This document shows, one piece after another, positions 1 through 5,675 of a stretch of DNA of 36,875 nt (positions are counted from its first letter, which is position 1; every line of letters starts with the position of its first letter). The notes beneath the pieces were generated by a model. The model was not told the DNA's origin. It made no database searches and was given only the letters and a program-made list of their open reading frames with translations. The DNA comes from a virus. The position numbers and the translations under genes were made by a program. The stretch spans positions 1 through 36,875 of the IMG/VR virus record IMGVR_UViG_3300042896_000357. One strand, written 5' to 3'.

Positions 1-127
1 TTATCTCAAATAAGTAAGTTAGATAATACTTCAGGCACAAATACAGGAGACGAAACAGCATCTACAATTATTAACAAAATTGGTGACGGTTCAAAAATAA
101 ATCAATCATACCTACCAAGTTATGTTG
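1..127. repeat. Terminal direct repeat, left copy (circular-contig overlap)
   Basis: This stretch is identical, base for base, to 36749-36875. The reading frame of the fibre gene starting at 36563 continues without a break from the right copy into the sequence after the left copy. The repeat is therefore best read as the overlap of a circular or circularly permuted assembly. Its length of exactly 127 equals a common maximum assembly k-mer (inference). A true 127-bp terminal redundancy is the alternative. Confidence 0.95.
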
Positions 128-885
128 ATGATATTTTAGAGTATGATACTATTTCATTATTTCCTTTATTTGGTGAATTAGGTAAAATATACATCGTAAC
201 TACTGGGGCAGATATAAATAAACAATATCGATGGACTGGTAGTTTATACACTCAAATTACCAACGGATTAATAGCTTCAACAAATGACGTTCCCGAGGGC
301 ATTAATAATTTGTACTTTACGGTTGCTAGATTCTTAGCTAACTTAACTGCTACAAATATTAAAAACGCCTTAGGAATTACCACTTTGTCAGGAAGCAATA
401 CAGGTGACCAAGATTTAAGCGATGTTATAAAAAACATAGTCAAAGAAGCAACACAAGGTGCAAACGTTACGGGGACAGTTTCTGAAACAATATTATATTC
501 AAAATTAATTCCAGCTAATACTTTTAAAGGCGGGGATTTTATGAATTTGTTTAGTAGAGTTGCTAAGTCAGGAACATTGGGTACTTTAATCCAAAGAATA
601 AAAATAAATACCTCAAACACTTTAACAGGAGCAAATATTATAGCTAGAAATGATTTAAATACTGCAAATTTAAGCGGTAATTTAAATAGGGTTTTTAATA
701 TATCCAACGGTTTAATATATGGCTATTCGTTTACAGTTCCTTCATCTAATGATATTATAAATTCTGGTATAATTTTTTCTTCAACCACTTTTGACCCTAC
801 AATTGATAATTATATTTTTATTACGGGTCAATTAGGCAACTCAGCCGACACAATGTATCATTTAGGAATTAAAATAACAAATTAA
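1..885 (+). CDS. Tail fibre/receptor-binding-type protein, 3' part (gene begins at 36563)
   Basis: The frame is open from base 1 to the TAA at 883-885. Joined to 36563-36748 it gives a 356-residue protein; the ATG at 310 is only an internal methionine. Residues 63 onward contain a low-complexity Gly/Thr/Asn/Asp-rich stretch (NTSGTNTGDE), then INQSYLPSYVDDILEY and GELGKIYIVTTG, followed by a YRWTGS motif. These are typical of short tail-fibre or baseplate-fibre modules in phages of Bacteroidota and lactic acid bacteria. The C-terminal part is Asn/Ser/Thr-rich and beta-prone, as in trimeric fibre heads. It lies just after a baseplate-like gene and the endolysin, and a small gene follows 1 nt after its stop. 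The receptor-binding role is inferred from composition and position. Confidence 0.75.
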   Translation, partial: LSQISKLDNTSGTNTGDETASTIINKIGDGSKINQSYLPSYVDDILEYDTISLFPLFGELGKIYIVTTGADINKQYRWTGSLYTQITNGLIASTNDVPEGINNLYFTVARFLANLTATNIKNALGITTLSGSNTGDQDLSDVIKNIVKEATQGANVTGTVSETILYSKLIPANTFKGGDFMNLFSRVAKSGTLGTLIQRIKINTSNTLTGANIIARNDLNTANLSGNLNRVFNISNGLIYGYSFTVPSSNDIINSGIIFSSTTFDPTIDNYIFITGQLGNSADTMYHLGIKITN

Positions 886-886
886 T

Positions 887-1045
887 ATGTTACACACAAT
901 AGTAAGTCAAGAAGGTAAAGAGTTATACGCTACAAATGATATTTCAGATTTGCAAGAAAATGAAATAGCTATAACGGAATTACGCACCGAAGAAATGGAA
1001 AACCCATGCTTCAATTTTGAAACAAGAATATTTTACAATAAATGA
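887..1045 (+). CDS. Small acidic protein of unknown function (52 aa)
   Basis: An ATG one base after the fibre stop opens a 52-codon frame beginning MLHTIVSQEGKELYATND and ending in TGA at 1043-1045. That stop overlaps the ATG of the next gene (ATGA), so the two are probably translationally coupled. The protein is acidic and has no signal peptide or membrane segment. Small proteins of this kind often follow fibre genes, where some act as fibre chaperones or caps, but nothing in the sequence shows that here. The tight packing between two confident genes is the main support. Confidence 0.6.
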   Translation: MLHTIVSQEGKELYATNDISDLQENEIAITELRTEEMENPCFNFETRIFYNK

Positions 1046-1428
1046 AATATCTATTAATATTATTGCTATTAGTAAGTTGCGGAACTCGAAAAGTAGAGTC
1101 CGAGAAACTGGGAAGCATAGAAGTAAATAATACCTACTCTAATGGTTCAAAAATAGTTTTAGGTACTAACTTAACTTTTACGCCTTTTGATAACTTAAAA
1201 CCTTTTAAAGTAGATGGAAAAGAGTACAATAACGTTATTGTTTCAAACGCTACAACTAAAGTTGTTGAAAAGTGGAAAATCAAAATAATTTATCGGACTA
1301 AAACTATTTACAGGACTAAGATAATAGAGAAAACAGATCACACAATTTTATATACTTCAATGTTTTTTATTGCTTGTTTATTTATATTTTTATGGTTCTA
1401 CTTAAAAAAGTTTAATTTGGCACGCTAA
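1042..1428 (+). CDS. Probable unimolecular spanin (lipoprotein with C-terminal membrane segment)
   Basis: The protein has 128 residues. Residues 1-13 form a lipoprotein signal with lipobox L10-V11-S12-C13, so the mature N-terminus would be lipidated at Cys13 and placed in the outer membrane. Residues 14-100 are hydrophilic and beta-prone, with an IYRT(K) repeat near 83-93. Residues about 102-120 form one strong transmembrane helix followed by a basic tail (KKFNLAR). An N-terminal lipobox plus a C-terminal inner-membrane helix in about 130 residues is the architecture of u-spanins such as phage T1 gp11, which fuse outer and inner membranes in the last step of lysis. The gene lies in the same late operon as the endolysin and holin candidates, on the far side of the fibre. 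The call rests on architecture alone. Confidence 0.6.
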   Translation: MKYLLILLLLVSCGTRKVESEKLGSIEVNNTYSNGSKIVLGTNLTFTPFDNLKPFKVDGKEYNNVIVSNATTKVVEKWKIKIIYRTKTIYRTKIIEKTDHTILYTSMFFIACLFIFLWFYLKKFNLAR

Positions 1429-1465
1429 TTGCAATTAACTAATAAATCTTAAAAACAAAACTGTC

Positions 1466-1552
1466 ATGAAAAATTCAATTATTGTTATCTCGATCATTTC
1501 TATATTTAGCGCTATTTTAGTACTCACTATTTTGTACGGAGACATGAGTTAA
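1466..1552 (+). CDS. Putative single-pass membrane microprotein (28 aa)
   Basis: An ATG at 1466 opens a 28-codon frame starting MKNSIIVISIISIF and ending GDMS before TAA. Almost the whole peptide is one hydrophobic helix. It sits between the spanin-like gene and the terminator at 1582, so it would be the last gene of the late transcript. Similar tiny membrane peptides occur elsewhere in this genome (17638-17932, 20885), which makes a real gene plausible. The function is unknown; it might be a lysis accessory peptide. A frame this short could also occur by chance. Confidence 0.4.
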   Translation: MKNSIIVISIISIFSAILVLTILYGDMS

Positions 1553-1581
1553 TAAAAATAAAAACACTAAAAATACTAAAA

Positions 1582-1603
1582 CCCTCCTTGTGAGGGCTTT
1601 TTT
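1582..1603 (+). terminator. Rho-independent terminator at end of late operon
   Basis: CCCTC (1582-1586) pairs with GAGGG (1592-1596) around a 5-nt loop, followed by C and six Ts (1598-1603). It lies after the last late gene and before control region A, as expected for the end of the transcription unit that starts near 26902. Confidence 0.8.
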
Positions 1604-1610
1604 ATGCCTA

Positions 1611-1872
1611 TAAAGCAACAAAAGCAAACAAAATAAACAAAGCTTTGTTTCTCTGTAAGCCCTTTAAAATATAGCCTTAAACCCTCCTATAAACAAAGTA
1701 AACAATAATACTACAATAATATATAAGTAATAAATATTATTATACATATACGCACGTGGGGCACTGTGGCGTTTTGCCCCGATGGACTTTTAAACTACCT
1801 TTGTTTATTGTTGCTTTTGTTTACTTTTCAGCTTAACCCCAATAAAATAAGGCTTTCACGGAGAAACAAAGA
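1611..1872. promoter_or_regulatory. Control region A: arrayed TTTGTTTA(C/T) boxes flanking an AT-rich core and a hairpin
   Basis: This is non-coding. Boxes of the form (G/A)TAAACAA(A/T)G or its reverse complement occur at about 1634-1642, 1690-1698, 1698-1706, 1799-1808 and 1816-1824, with weaker ones at 1642-1650 and 1863-1871. Bases 1635-1650 form the perfect palindrome AAACAAAGCTTTGTTT. Left-hand boxes read GTAAACAA and right-hand boxes read TTGTTTAC, so the array is roughly symmetric about a 50-nt AT-rich core (about 1705-1750) and a hairpin (1757-1781). The same layout recurs at 15472-15632. It may be a replication origin, an operator cluster or both. Position between the late terminator and the first early gene fits either. 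Confidence 0.7.
1757..1781. other. Conserved stem-loop in control region A
   Basis: GGGGCA (1758-1763) pairs with TGCCCC (1775-1780) around the 11-nt loop CTGTGGCGTTT; a T-G pair can extend the stem. The equivalent hairpin at 15552-15572 keeps 9 of 11 loop bases (CTGTGGAATTT) but has a different, still complementary stem (GGAAC/GTTCC). Preserved pairing despite changed bases suggests the folded form is what matters, as RNA or as extruded DNA. Confidence 0.65.
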
Positions 1873-1895
1873 AATAATATAAAATTTTACGTAAA

Positions 1896-1931
1896 ATTAT
1901 TTTTTATATCGAATAATCATTTGTAGATTTG
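1896..1931 (+). promoter_or_regulatory. Early-class promoter for the XRE regulator gene
   Basis: The upstream element is ATTATTTTTTATATC (1896-1910), then exactly 13 nt, then TAGATTTG (1924-1931), matching the Bacteroidota -7 consensus TAnnTTTG. The same upstream element and 13-nt spacer recur at 4513, 7648, 14250 and 26017. The start codon lies 17 nt after the -7 box, so the leader is very short. Confidence 0.8.
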
Positions 1932-1947
1932 TCAAAAATAATCAGAT

Positions 1948-2349
1948 ATGCAAACAATCGACCTACAAAAAATAATTGACGTTAAGGGGATATTAATTAA
2001 AGACCTCGGAAAAGTTCTTTTCCCTAAAACGAAATACCCCTATTTGGCTCTTCGCCGAATTATGAGAGGTGAAGCCTTTCTAAGTTCTGAACAAGTTGTG
2101 CGACTTTCCGAATACACCAATATCCCGGTTAACTTTCTTTTCAATTTTGGTAAGTGGGAATTGTCTCTTAGCGAGAAATGCATGAAAGCTTTATCGGGTG
2201 AAATAACTGCAGAGCTTAATACAGAGACTTGGGAAACACAACTTTTCAAAAATGGTGAAAAGCACCTTGATCCTTTCAAGTTCGCACACGGGGTGGCAAT
2301 AAGCACTTACCTAGAACACGTAACGAATTTAATCCTTAAAAATAAATAA
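1948..2349 (+). CDS. XRE/Cro-like helix-turn-helix regulator
   Basis: The protein has 133 residues. Residues about 8-70 look like a lambda-repressor-type HTH domain: a first helix (IDVKGILIKDLGKVLF), a recognition-helix region (YPYLALRRIMRGE), then SSEQVVRLSEYTNIPVNFLF, the usual last helix of XRE domains. The C-terminal half is unrecognised and lacks an S24 peptidase, so it is not a LexA/CI-type self-cleaving repressor. It is the first gene of the early operon and lies directly downstream of control region A, which makes it the prime candidate to bind the TTTGTTTAC boxes and control the early-to-late switch (inference). Without an integrase in the genome, a lysogeny role is unlikely. Confidence 0.7.
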   Translation: MQTIDLQKIIDVKGILIKDLGKVLFPKTKYPYLALRRIMRGEAFLSSEQVVRLSEYTNIPVNFLFNFGKWELSLSEKCMKALSGEITAELNTETWETQLFKNGEKHLDPFKFAHGVAISTYLEHVTNLILKNK

Positions 2350-2366
2350 TTTAAAATCAATCTATC

Positions 2367-2864
2367 ATGAAAATTAAAATTGAAGTAGACGGCTTAACAT
2401 TAGAGCACGCAACCGAGTTAACAAAATTCTTAAGTTCTTTAAAGCCTTTAGAGGGTATCGAACAAGATACAAGAACGGTAGTTTTTAATAAGGAAGAGGC
2501 GCCAAGTATCGAAGAGAAACCAAAGCAAACACGTAAAAAAGCTGAGAAAGTAGAAACTTTAAGCCCCGAAGATTTTGTAAAAGAGAGCGCTAATGCTTTT
2601 AAAAACGCTATCGAGGAAGTGAAAACTGAAATTCAAGACGTAAAAGAGTCTATAGAAGCCCAAAAAGTAGAAGCTATCGAGGTCGTAGAACCGGAAACAG
2701 TTAGTGCACCTACTTTGATGCAAATACGCTCTTTAGTGGCCCAAAAAGCAGGAGAGCACAAAGACGCCATAAAAGCAAAGTTAGTTGAGCTAGGGGCGCA
2801 AAACGTATCGACGTTAGACGCTAAACACTTCCAAACTATTTTTGATTTCCTTAACGAGTTGTAA
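2367..2864 (+). CDS. Acidic coiled-coil protein with Rrp5-like C-terminal domain
   Basis: The protein has 165 residues. Residues 1-50 form a small beta/alpha start (MKIKIEVDGLTLEHATEL). Residues about 50-115 are highly charged, Glu/Lys-rich and predicted helical. The last 50 residues (LMQIRSLVAQKAGEHKDAI, then KLVELGAQNVSTLD) resemble the short C-terminal helical domain often annotated as rRNA biogenesis protein Rrp5-like in phages. That label says little about function. The stop overlaps the next start (TAATG), coupling it to the DUF2800 nuclease gene. In comparable phages a protein of this kind sits beside DUF2800/DUF2815 genes, suggesting a DNA-metabolism accessory role. Confidence 0.55.
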   Translation: MKIKIEVDGLTLEHATELTKFLSSLKPLEGIEQDTRTVVFNKEEAPSIEEKPKQTRKKAEKVETLSPEDFVKESANAFKNAIEEVKTEIQDVKESIEAQKVEAIEVVEPETVSAPTLMQIRSLVAQKAGEHKDAIKAKLVELGAQNVSTLDAKHFQTIFDFLNEL

Positions 2865-4321
2865 TGAACTCCGCAACTAAAAACATTCTTACCGCCTCGC
2901 TACGAGTTTACGAGGCGGACAAGGACAAAGAAGTAAATATTCTTTGGGTAGAACGACAAAAGCAAAAACTATCAGATTCCGGCTGGATAAACGTACGTAA
3001 TAGCTCAGACGCTAACCACTACCAAGCTTATAAGATTTTCCTAAGAATCAAAAAACCAAAAACGAAAATGAGTTATTCCGAGAATCAATTAGAGCAAGTA
3101 CTTGGGGGTTACGCCTCTGACAAAACTGACAAAACTGATAAAAAAGAAGTAAACCACAGCGAAAGAGCGCACGCCCTTTTAAGTGCTTCGGGCGCGAGCC
3201 GTTGGATCAATTGCACGCCAAGCCCACGACTGGAGGAGGGCTTCGCAAACGAGAGCAGTAGCTTTGCCGAGGAGGGTACTTTGGCGCACGAGTTCGCAGA
3301 GCTTAACTTAAGGGCAGCTTTAAACGAAATGACTTTATTTGATTGGCAAGACTTTCAAGCGGCTTTAAAAGTTAGTGAATACTATTCATCGGAAATGGAG
3401 GATTTTGTACAGGTACACATAGATTACGTGCTTGAGCAATTCACGGAGGCAAAACGCAAAACCCCCGACGCTATTTTGCTAATCGAGCAAAAAGTCGACA
3501 TTACGCACTTAATCGAGGAGGGCTTCGGAACCTGTGACGTTATTATAATTGCGGACGGTACGCTCGAAGTAATTGACTTGAAGTACGGCTTAGGCGTTCG
3601 AGTAAGTGCCGACGACAACTCACAATTGAAGTTGTACGGCTCCGGAGCTTTAGAGGCTTACGACCTTATGTACGACATTCATACCGTTAAGTTGACAATT
3701 ACGCAGCCCCGCATGGACTCGATAAGCTCTTGGGAAATATCCGCAGAGGATTTGCGTCAATGGGGCGAAGAAGTTGTAAAGCCAAAAGCGCAAATAGCTT
3801 ATGCAGGCGAAGGTGAACAAGTAACGGGCGAATGGTGCAAGTTTTGCAAAGCCTCACCACGATGCAAGGCACAAGCAGCTAAAGCACAAGAGCTTGCACA
3901 GTATGATTTTGCAGACCCTTTTCTGTTAGAAGACTACCAACTTGTTAACATCTACGAGAAAATACCACAAGTTACAAAGTGGCTAAGTGCCGTTACTGAT
4001 TACATTTTCAAAGAAGCTATGAACGGTAAGAAGTGGGAAGGCTACAAGCTTGTTGACGGTCAAAACCGCAGAGGGTGGACGGATGAAAGCGAAGTAGCAA
4101 CGATACTTTTTGCAAATGATTTTGAGGAGCACCAATTTAGCAACTCAAAAATAAAAGGCATAGGAGACATTGAAAAGTTAGTAGGTAAGAAAGAGTTCCC
4201 GGCGTTATTAGGCGACGTTGTAGCCTTTAAAAAGACCTCACCAAGCTTAGTGCCAGAGAGCGACAAACGCCCAGCGTTAGGCATCGACCAAGCAAAAGCC
4301 GACTTTGCAGACGATTTATAA
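2864..4321 (+). CDS. DUF2800 Cas4/RecB-like PD-(D/E)XK nuclease
   Basis: The protein has 485 residues. The DUF2800 body starts near residue 97 (HSERAHALLSASGASRW). Nuclease residues visible are H142 (EEGTLAHEFAEL), D225 (GFGTCDVIII) and D238-x-K240 (LEVIDLKYG). C117 together with C325, C328 and C334 (EWCKFCKASPRC) fits the four-cysteine iron-sulfur cluster of Cas4/AddB-type nucleases. The family is usually encoded next to DUF2815 and a family A polymerase in phages, as here, and probably resects DNA ends for recombination-linked replication. The first roughly 65 residues lie outside the usual domain. The ATG at 2864 is favoured because it overlaps the previous stop, but the Met at 3068 is a possible alternative start. 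Confidence 0.85.
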   Translation: MNSATKNILTASLRVYEADKDKEVNILWVERQKQKLSDSGWINVRNSSDANHYQAYKIFLRIKKPKTKMSYSENQLEQVLGGYASDKTDKTDKKEVNHSERAHALLSASGASRWINCTPSPRLEEGFANESSSFAEEGTLAHEFAELNLRAALNEMTLFDWQDFQAALKVSEYYSSEMEDFVQVHIDYVLEQFTEAKRKTPDAILLIEQKVDITHLIEEGFGTCDVIIIADGTLEVIDLKYGLGVRVSADDNSQLKLYGSGALEAYDLMYDIHTVKLTITQPRMDSISSWEISAEDLRQWGEEVVKPKAQIAYAGEGEQVTGEWCKFCKASPRCKAQAAKAQELAQYDFADPFLLEDYQLVNIYEKIPQVTKWLSAVTDYIFKEAMNGKKWEGYKLVDGQNRRGWTDESEVATILFANDFEEHQFSNSKIKGIGDIEKLVGKKEFPALLGDVVAFKKTSPSLVPESDKRPALGIDQAKADFADDL

Positions 4322-4339
4322 ACTTTAAAATAAAAACAA

Positions 4340-4504
4340 ATGAAAGCGATAGCGATAGCGATAGCGTCGATAGTTAATGTATTAGCTATATTTATACTCC
4401 TTGAAGGAGTAAGCAAAACCATATCCGTTTTAATAATCATAGCGGTTGCTTTGGCAAACTATTTCGACGGAAGAGTAAGAGCGGAAAAGAATTTAAAAAA
4501 ATAA
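4340..4504 (+). CDS. Small membrane protein, two predicted helices (54 aa)
   Basis: An ATG at 4340 opens a 54-codon frame. Residues about 3-21 and 27-41 are hydrophobic, with a short charged turn (EGVSK) between them, and the C-terminus is basic (RVRAEKNLKK). The 5' end holds the tandem hexamer GCGATA three times, then GCGTCGATA, encoding Ala-Ile repeats. It lies 18 nt after the DUF2800 gene and before an early-class promoter. The function is unknown; early phage membrane microproteins sometimes act in superinfection exclusion or host takeover, but nothing here proves it. Confidence 0.5.
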   Translation: MKAIAIAIASIVNVLAIFILLEGVSKTISVLIIIAVALANYFDGRVRAEKNLKK

Positions 4505-4512
4505 GTATAAAA

Positions 4513-4547
4513 ATATTTTTTATATCTAAATAAGTTTATTACTTTTG
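4513..4547 (+). promoter_or_regulatory. Early-class promoter for the ssDNA-binding protein gene
   Basis: ATATTTTTTATATC (4513-4526), 13 nt, TACTTTTG (4540-4547). A single GTAAACAAT box (4548-4556) directly follows the -7 element, where it could act as an operator. The leader to the ATG at 4619 is about 65 nt, the longest of this class. Confidence 0.8.
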
Positions 4548-4618
4548 GTAAACAATCCTAAGCAAGATTTTAAAAGGCTTAAAAAACGAAAAATGTTTAA
4601 ATATTAAAAATTGAAAAA

Positions 4619-5164
4619 ATGGCTACAACGAGAGTTACCACAAAGAAAGTAAGATTTAGTTATGTTCACGTATTCGAACCAACAGCGATGAACGAGGGAG
4701 ACCCAAAGAAGTACTCAAGTGCTATCTTAATCCCAAAGAATGACAAAGTAACAGTAAAAGCAATCCAAGACGCTATCCAGTTAGCTCTTAACGAGGGGAA
4801 GAGTAAACACTTCGGGGGCAAAATACCAGGTAAATGGTCCAGCCCTTTGCGTGATGGCGACGAGGAAAAACCAGACGACGAGGTTTACGCAGGGCACTAT
4901 TTTTTAAACGCAAAGAGCAACAAACGCCCAGTTATTTTAGGCCCAGACAAAGAGCTTTTAGTCGACAAAGACGACTTTTATTCCGGATGTTATGGTAGAG
5001 CAGTTCTTAACTTTTACGCATACGGTAACAACTTACCAAGTAAAGGGGTTGCAGTTGGTTTCGAGTCCGCAATGAAGCTGGAAGACGGTGACAATTTAGG
5101 CGGTGGCGGTTTGAGCTATGCTGAAATAGTTGACGCCTACGACGACCAAGACGATTTAATGTAA
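4619..5164 (+). CDS. DUF2815 ssDNA-binding protein
   Basis: The protein has 181 residues and matches the DUF2815 phage family, OB-fold-like proteins related to T7 gp2.5. Diagnostic stretches are KVRFSYVHVFEP near the N-terminus, KKYSSAILIPKND, a central HYFLNAKSNKRPVI, and FYSGCYGRAVLNFYAYGN followed by KGVAVGFESAMKLEDG. The C-terminus is acidic (DAYDDQDDLM), like the protein-interaction tail of single-stranded DNA-binding proteins. It would coat ssDNA during replication and contact polymerase and primase-helicase. It has its own promoter, suggesting a need for high expression, and sits between the DUF2800 nuclease and the polymerase, the common arrangement of this cassette. Confidence 0.88.
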   Translation: MATTRVTTKKVRFSYVHVFEPTAMNEGDPKKYSSAILIPKNDKVTVKAIQDAIQLALNEGKSKHFGGKIPGKWSSPLRDGDEEKPDDEVYAGHYFLNAKSNKRPVILGPDKELLVDKDDFYSGCYGRAVLNFYAYGNNLPSKGVAVGFESAMKLEDGDNLGGGGLSYAEIVDAYDDQDDLM

Positions 5165-5383
5165 GATTACAAGAAACTAAAGAGGCTCGATACCTCTTTA
5201 GTTTACAAAGTCGAAAGACTAAATTCTTGAAAAGACGTAAACGCACCGAGTTAAGTCGACCCACTTACGTATTTTCAAGTGCGCCACCCCGATAGTTTGG
5301 CGAAGTAGGAAACTATCAGATATAAAATTTTTTGGTTTAAAAAAGTTAATCTTAGACCCGTGTAACTGGCGTTAAAGTTAAAA

Positions 5384-5440
5384 GAGGGTGTTGGCTGAAT
5401 GGCTAGGCTTTGTATACGGGTTCGACCCCCGTACACTCTC
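5384..5440 (+). ncRNA. tRNA-like element lacking an anticodon arm
   Basis: GAGGGTGT (5384-5391) pairs with ACACTCTC (5433-5440), an 8-bp acceptor-like stem with one G-U pair. A canonical T-arm follows: ACGGG, loop TTCGACC (fits TTCRANY), CCCGT (5416-5432). Between them is a D-arm-like stem GCT/GGC whose loop contains GG (5394-5408). Only seven bases (TTTGTAT) stand where the anticodon arm should be, so it cannot be a normal tRNA. GGCTTTG (5406-5412) is also complementary to CAAAGCC (5441-5447), which would make a pseudoknot. No CCA is encoded. Confidence 0.4.
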
Positions 5441-5574
5441 CAAAGCCGTCGCAGAAAGGGTGTGTTTGCGGTACCGAATAGGTATAGTCACCCACAAATA
5501 GCAAGGAGGATAAAAGCTAAAAGACCTCACAGCGGTGTATGTATAATTAAAAGTAAACTCGTCAGATGGAAGGC

Positions 5575-5662
5575 GATAAGTCCGATGTTAGGAGTGCGCA
5601 CTCCGAAGCCTTTTAGGCAGAAACTTCGATAGCTTGTTTGGGTTCGACTCCCGGAGTTTATC
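5575..5662 (+). ncRNA. Second tRNA-like element with unusual arms
   Basis: GATAAGT (5575-5581) pairs with GTTTATC (5656-5662), including two G-U pairs. A T-arm-like hairpin has stem TTGGG/CCCGG and loop TTCGACT (5638-5654). Inside are a hairpin GGAGT-GCGC-ACTCC (5591-5604) and a stem GAAG/CTTC (5605-5608/5624-5627), giving a four-way junction of 88 nt. No standard D-arm or 7-nt anticodon loop can be drawn and no CCA is encoded. It ends 13 nt before the polymerase start codon, so it might also affect polymerase translation or be a processing site. Confidence 0.35.
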
Positions 5663-5675
5663 AAATCTATCTATC

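Larger units (their letters stand above)
5176..5662 (+). ncRNA. Candidate structured non-coding RNA locus with two tRNA-like T-arms
   Basis: About 490 nt between the ssDNA-binding protein and polymerase genes has no convincing gene but many helices: a 10-bp hairpin (5176-5185/5193-5202); a GAAA tetraloop hairpin (5209-5220); a 15-bp stem with one mismatch (5226-5240/5265-5279); an 8-bp hairpin (5291-5298/5310-5317) whose loop GGCG can pair with CGCC at 5282-5285; a GGGTG/CACCC stem (5458-5462/5489-5493) enclosing TACC/GGTA; and two tRNA-like elements (5384-5440, 5575-5662). It would be made as part of the early transcript from 4513. Large ornate phage RNAs such as GOLLD and ROOL are often found beside tRNAs, but I cannot assign this to a known class. 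Confidence 0.5.

Noticed and set aside
1-127. Repeat as a mobile-element or transposon end
   Set aside because: It is direct, exact, inside a continuous gene frame and located at the window ends only, as expected for a circular contig overlap.
252-707. 151-residue open frame on the - strand, and the other - strand frames through the window
   Set aside because: They lie opposite confident + strand genes, have no promoter or consistent neighbours, and match the codon-shadow pattern of AT-rich coding DNA.
1948-2349. Lysogeny repressor of a temperate phage
   Set aside because: No integrase, excisionase, attachment core or divergent cro/cI arrangement is visible; a lytic switch regulator is simpler.
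5176-5202. Terminator after the ssDNA-binding protein gene
   Set aside because: The 10-bp hairpin is strong, but only GTTTAC follows instead of a T-run, so it is treated as part of the structured RNA.
5399-5632. 77-residue basic open frame in the structured RNA locus
   Set aside because: It runs through both tRNA-like elements, has an Arg/Lys-rich composition typical of translated structured RNA, and lacks any recognisable domain.
5634-5675. Upstream start of the polymerase frame
   Set aside because: The extra 14 residues translate the T-arm of the second tRNA-like element; MPKKLHLDLE at 5676 is the natural start.
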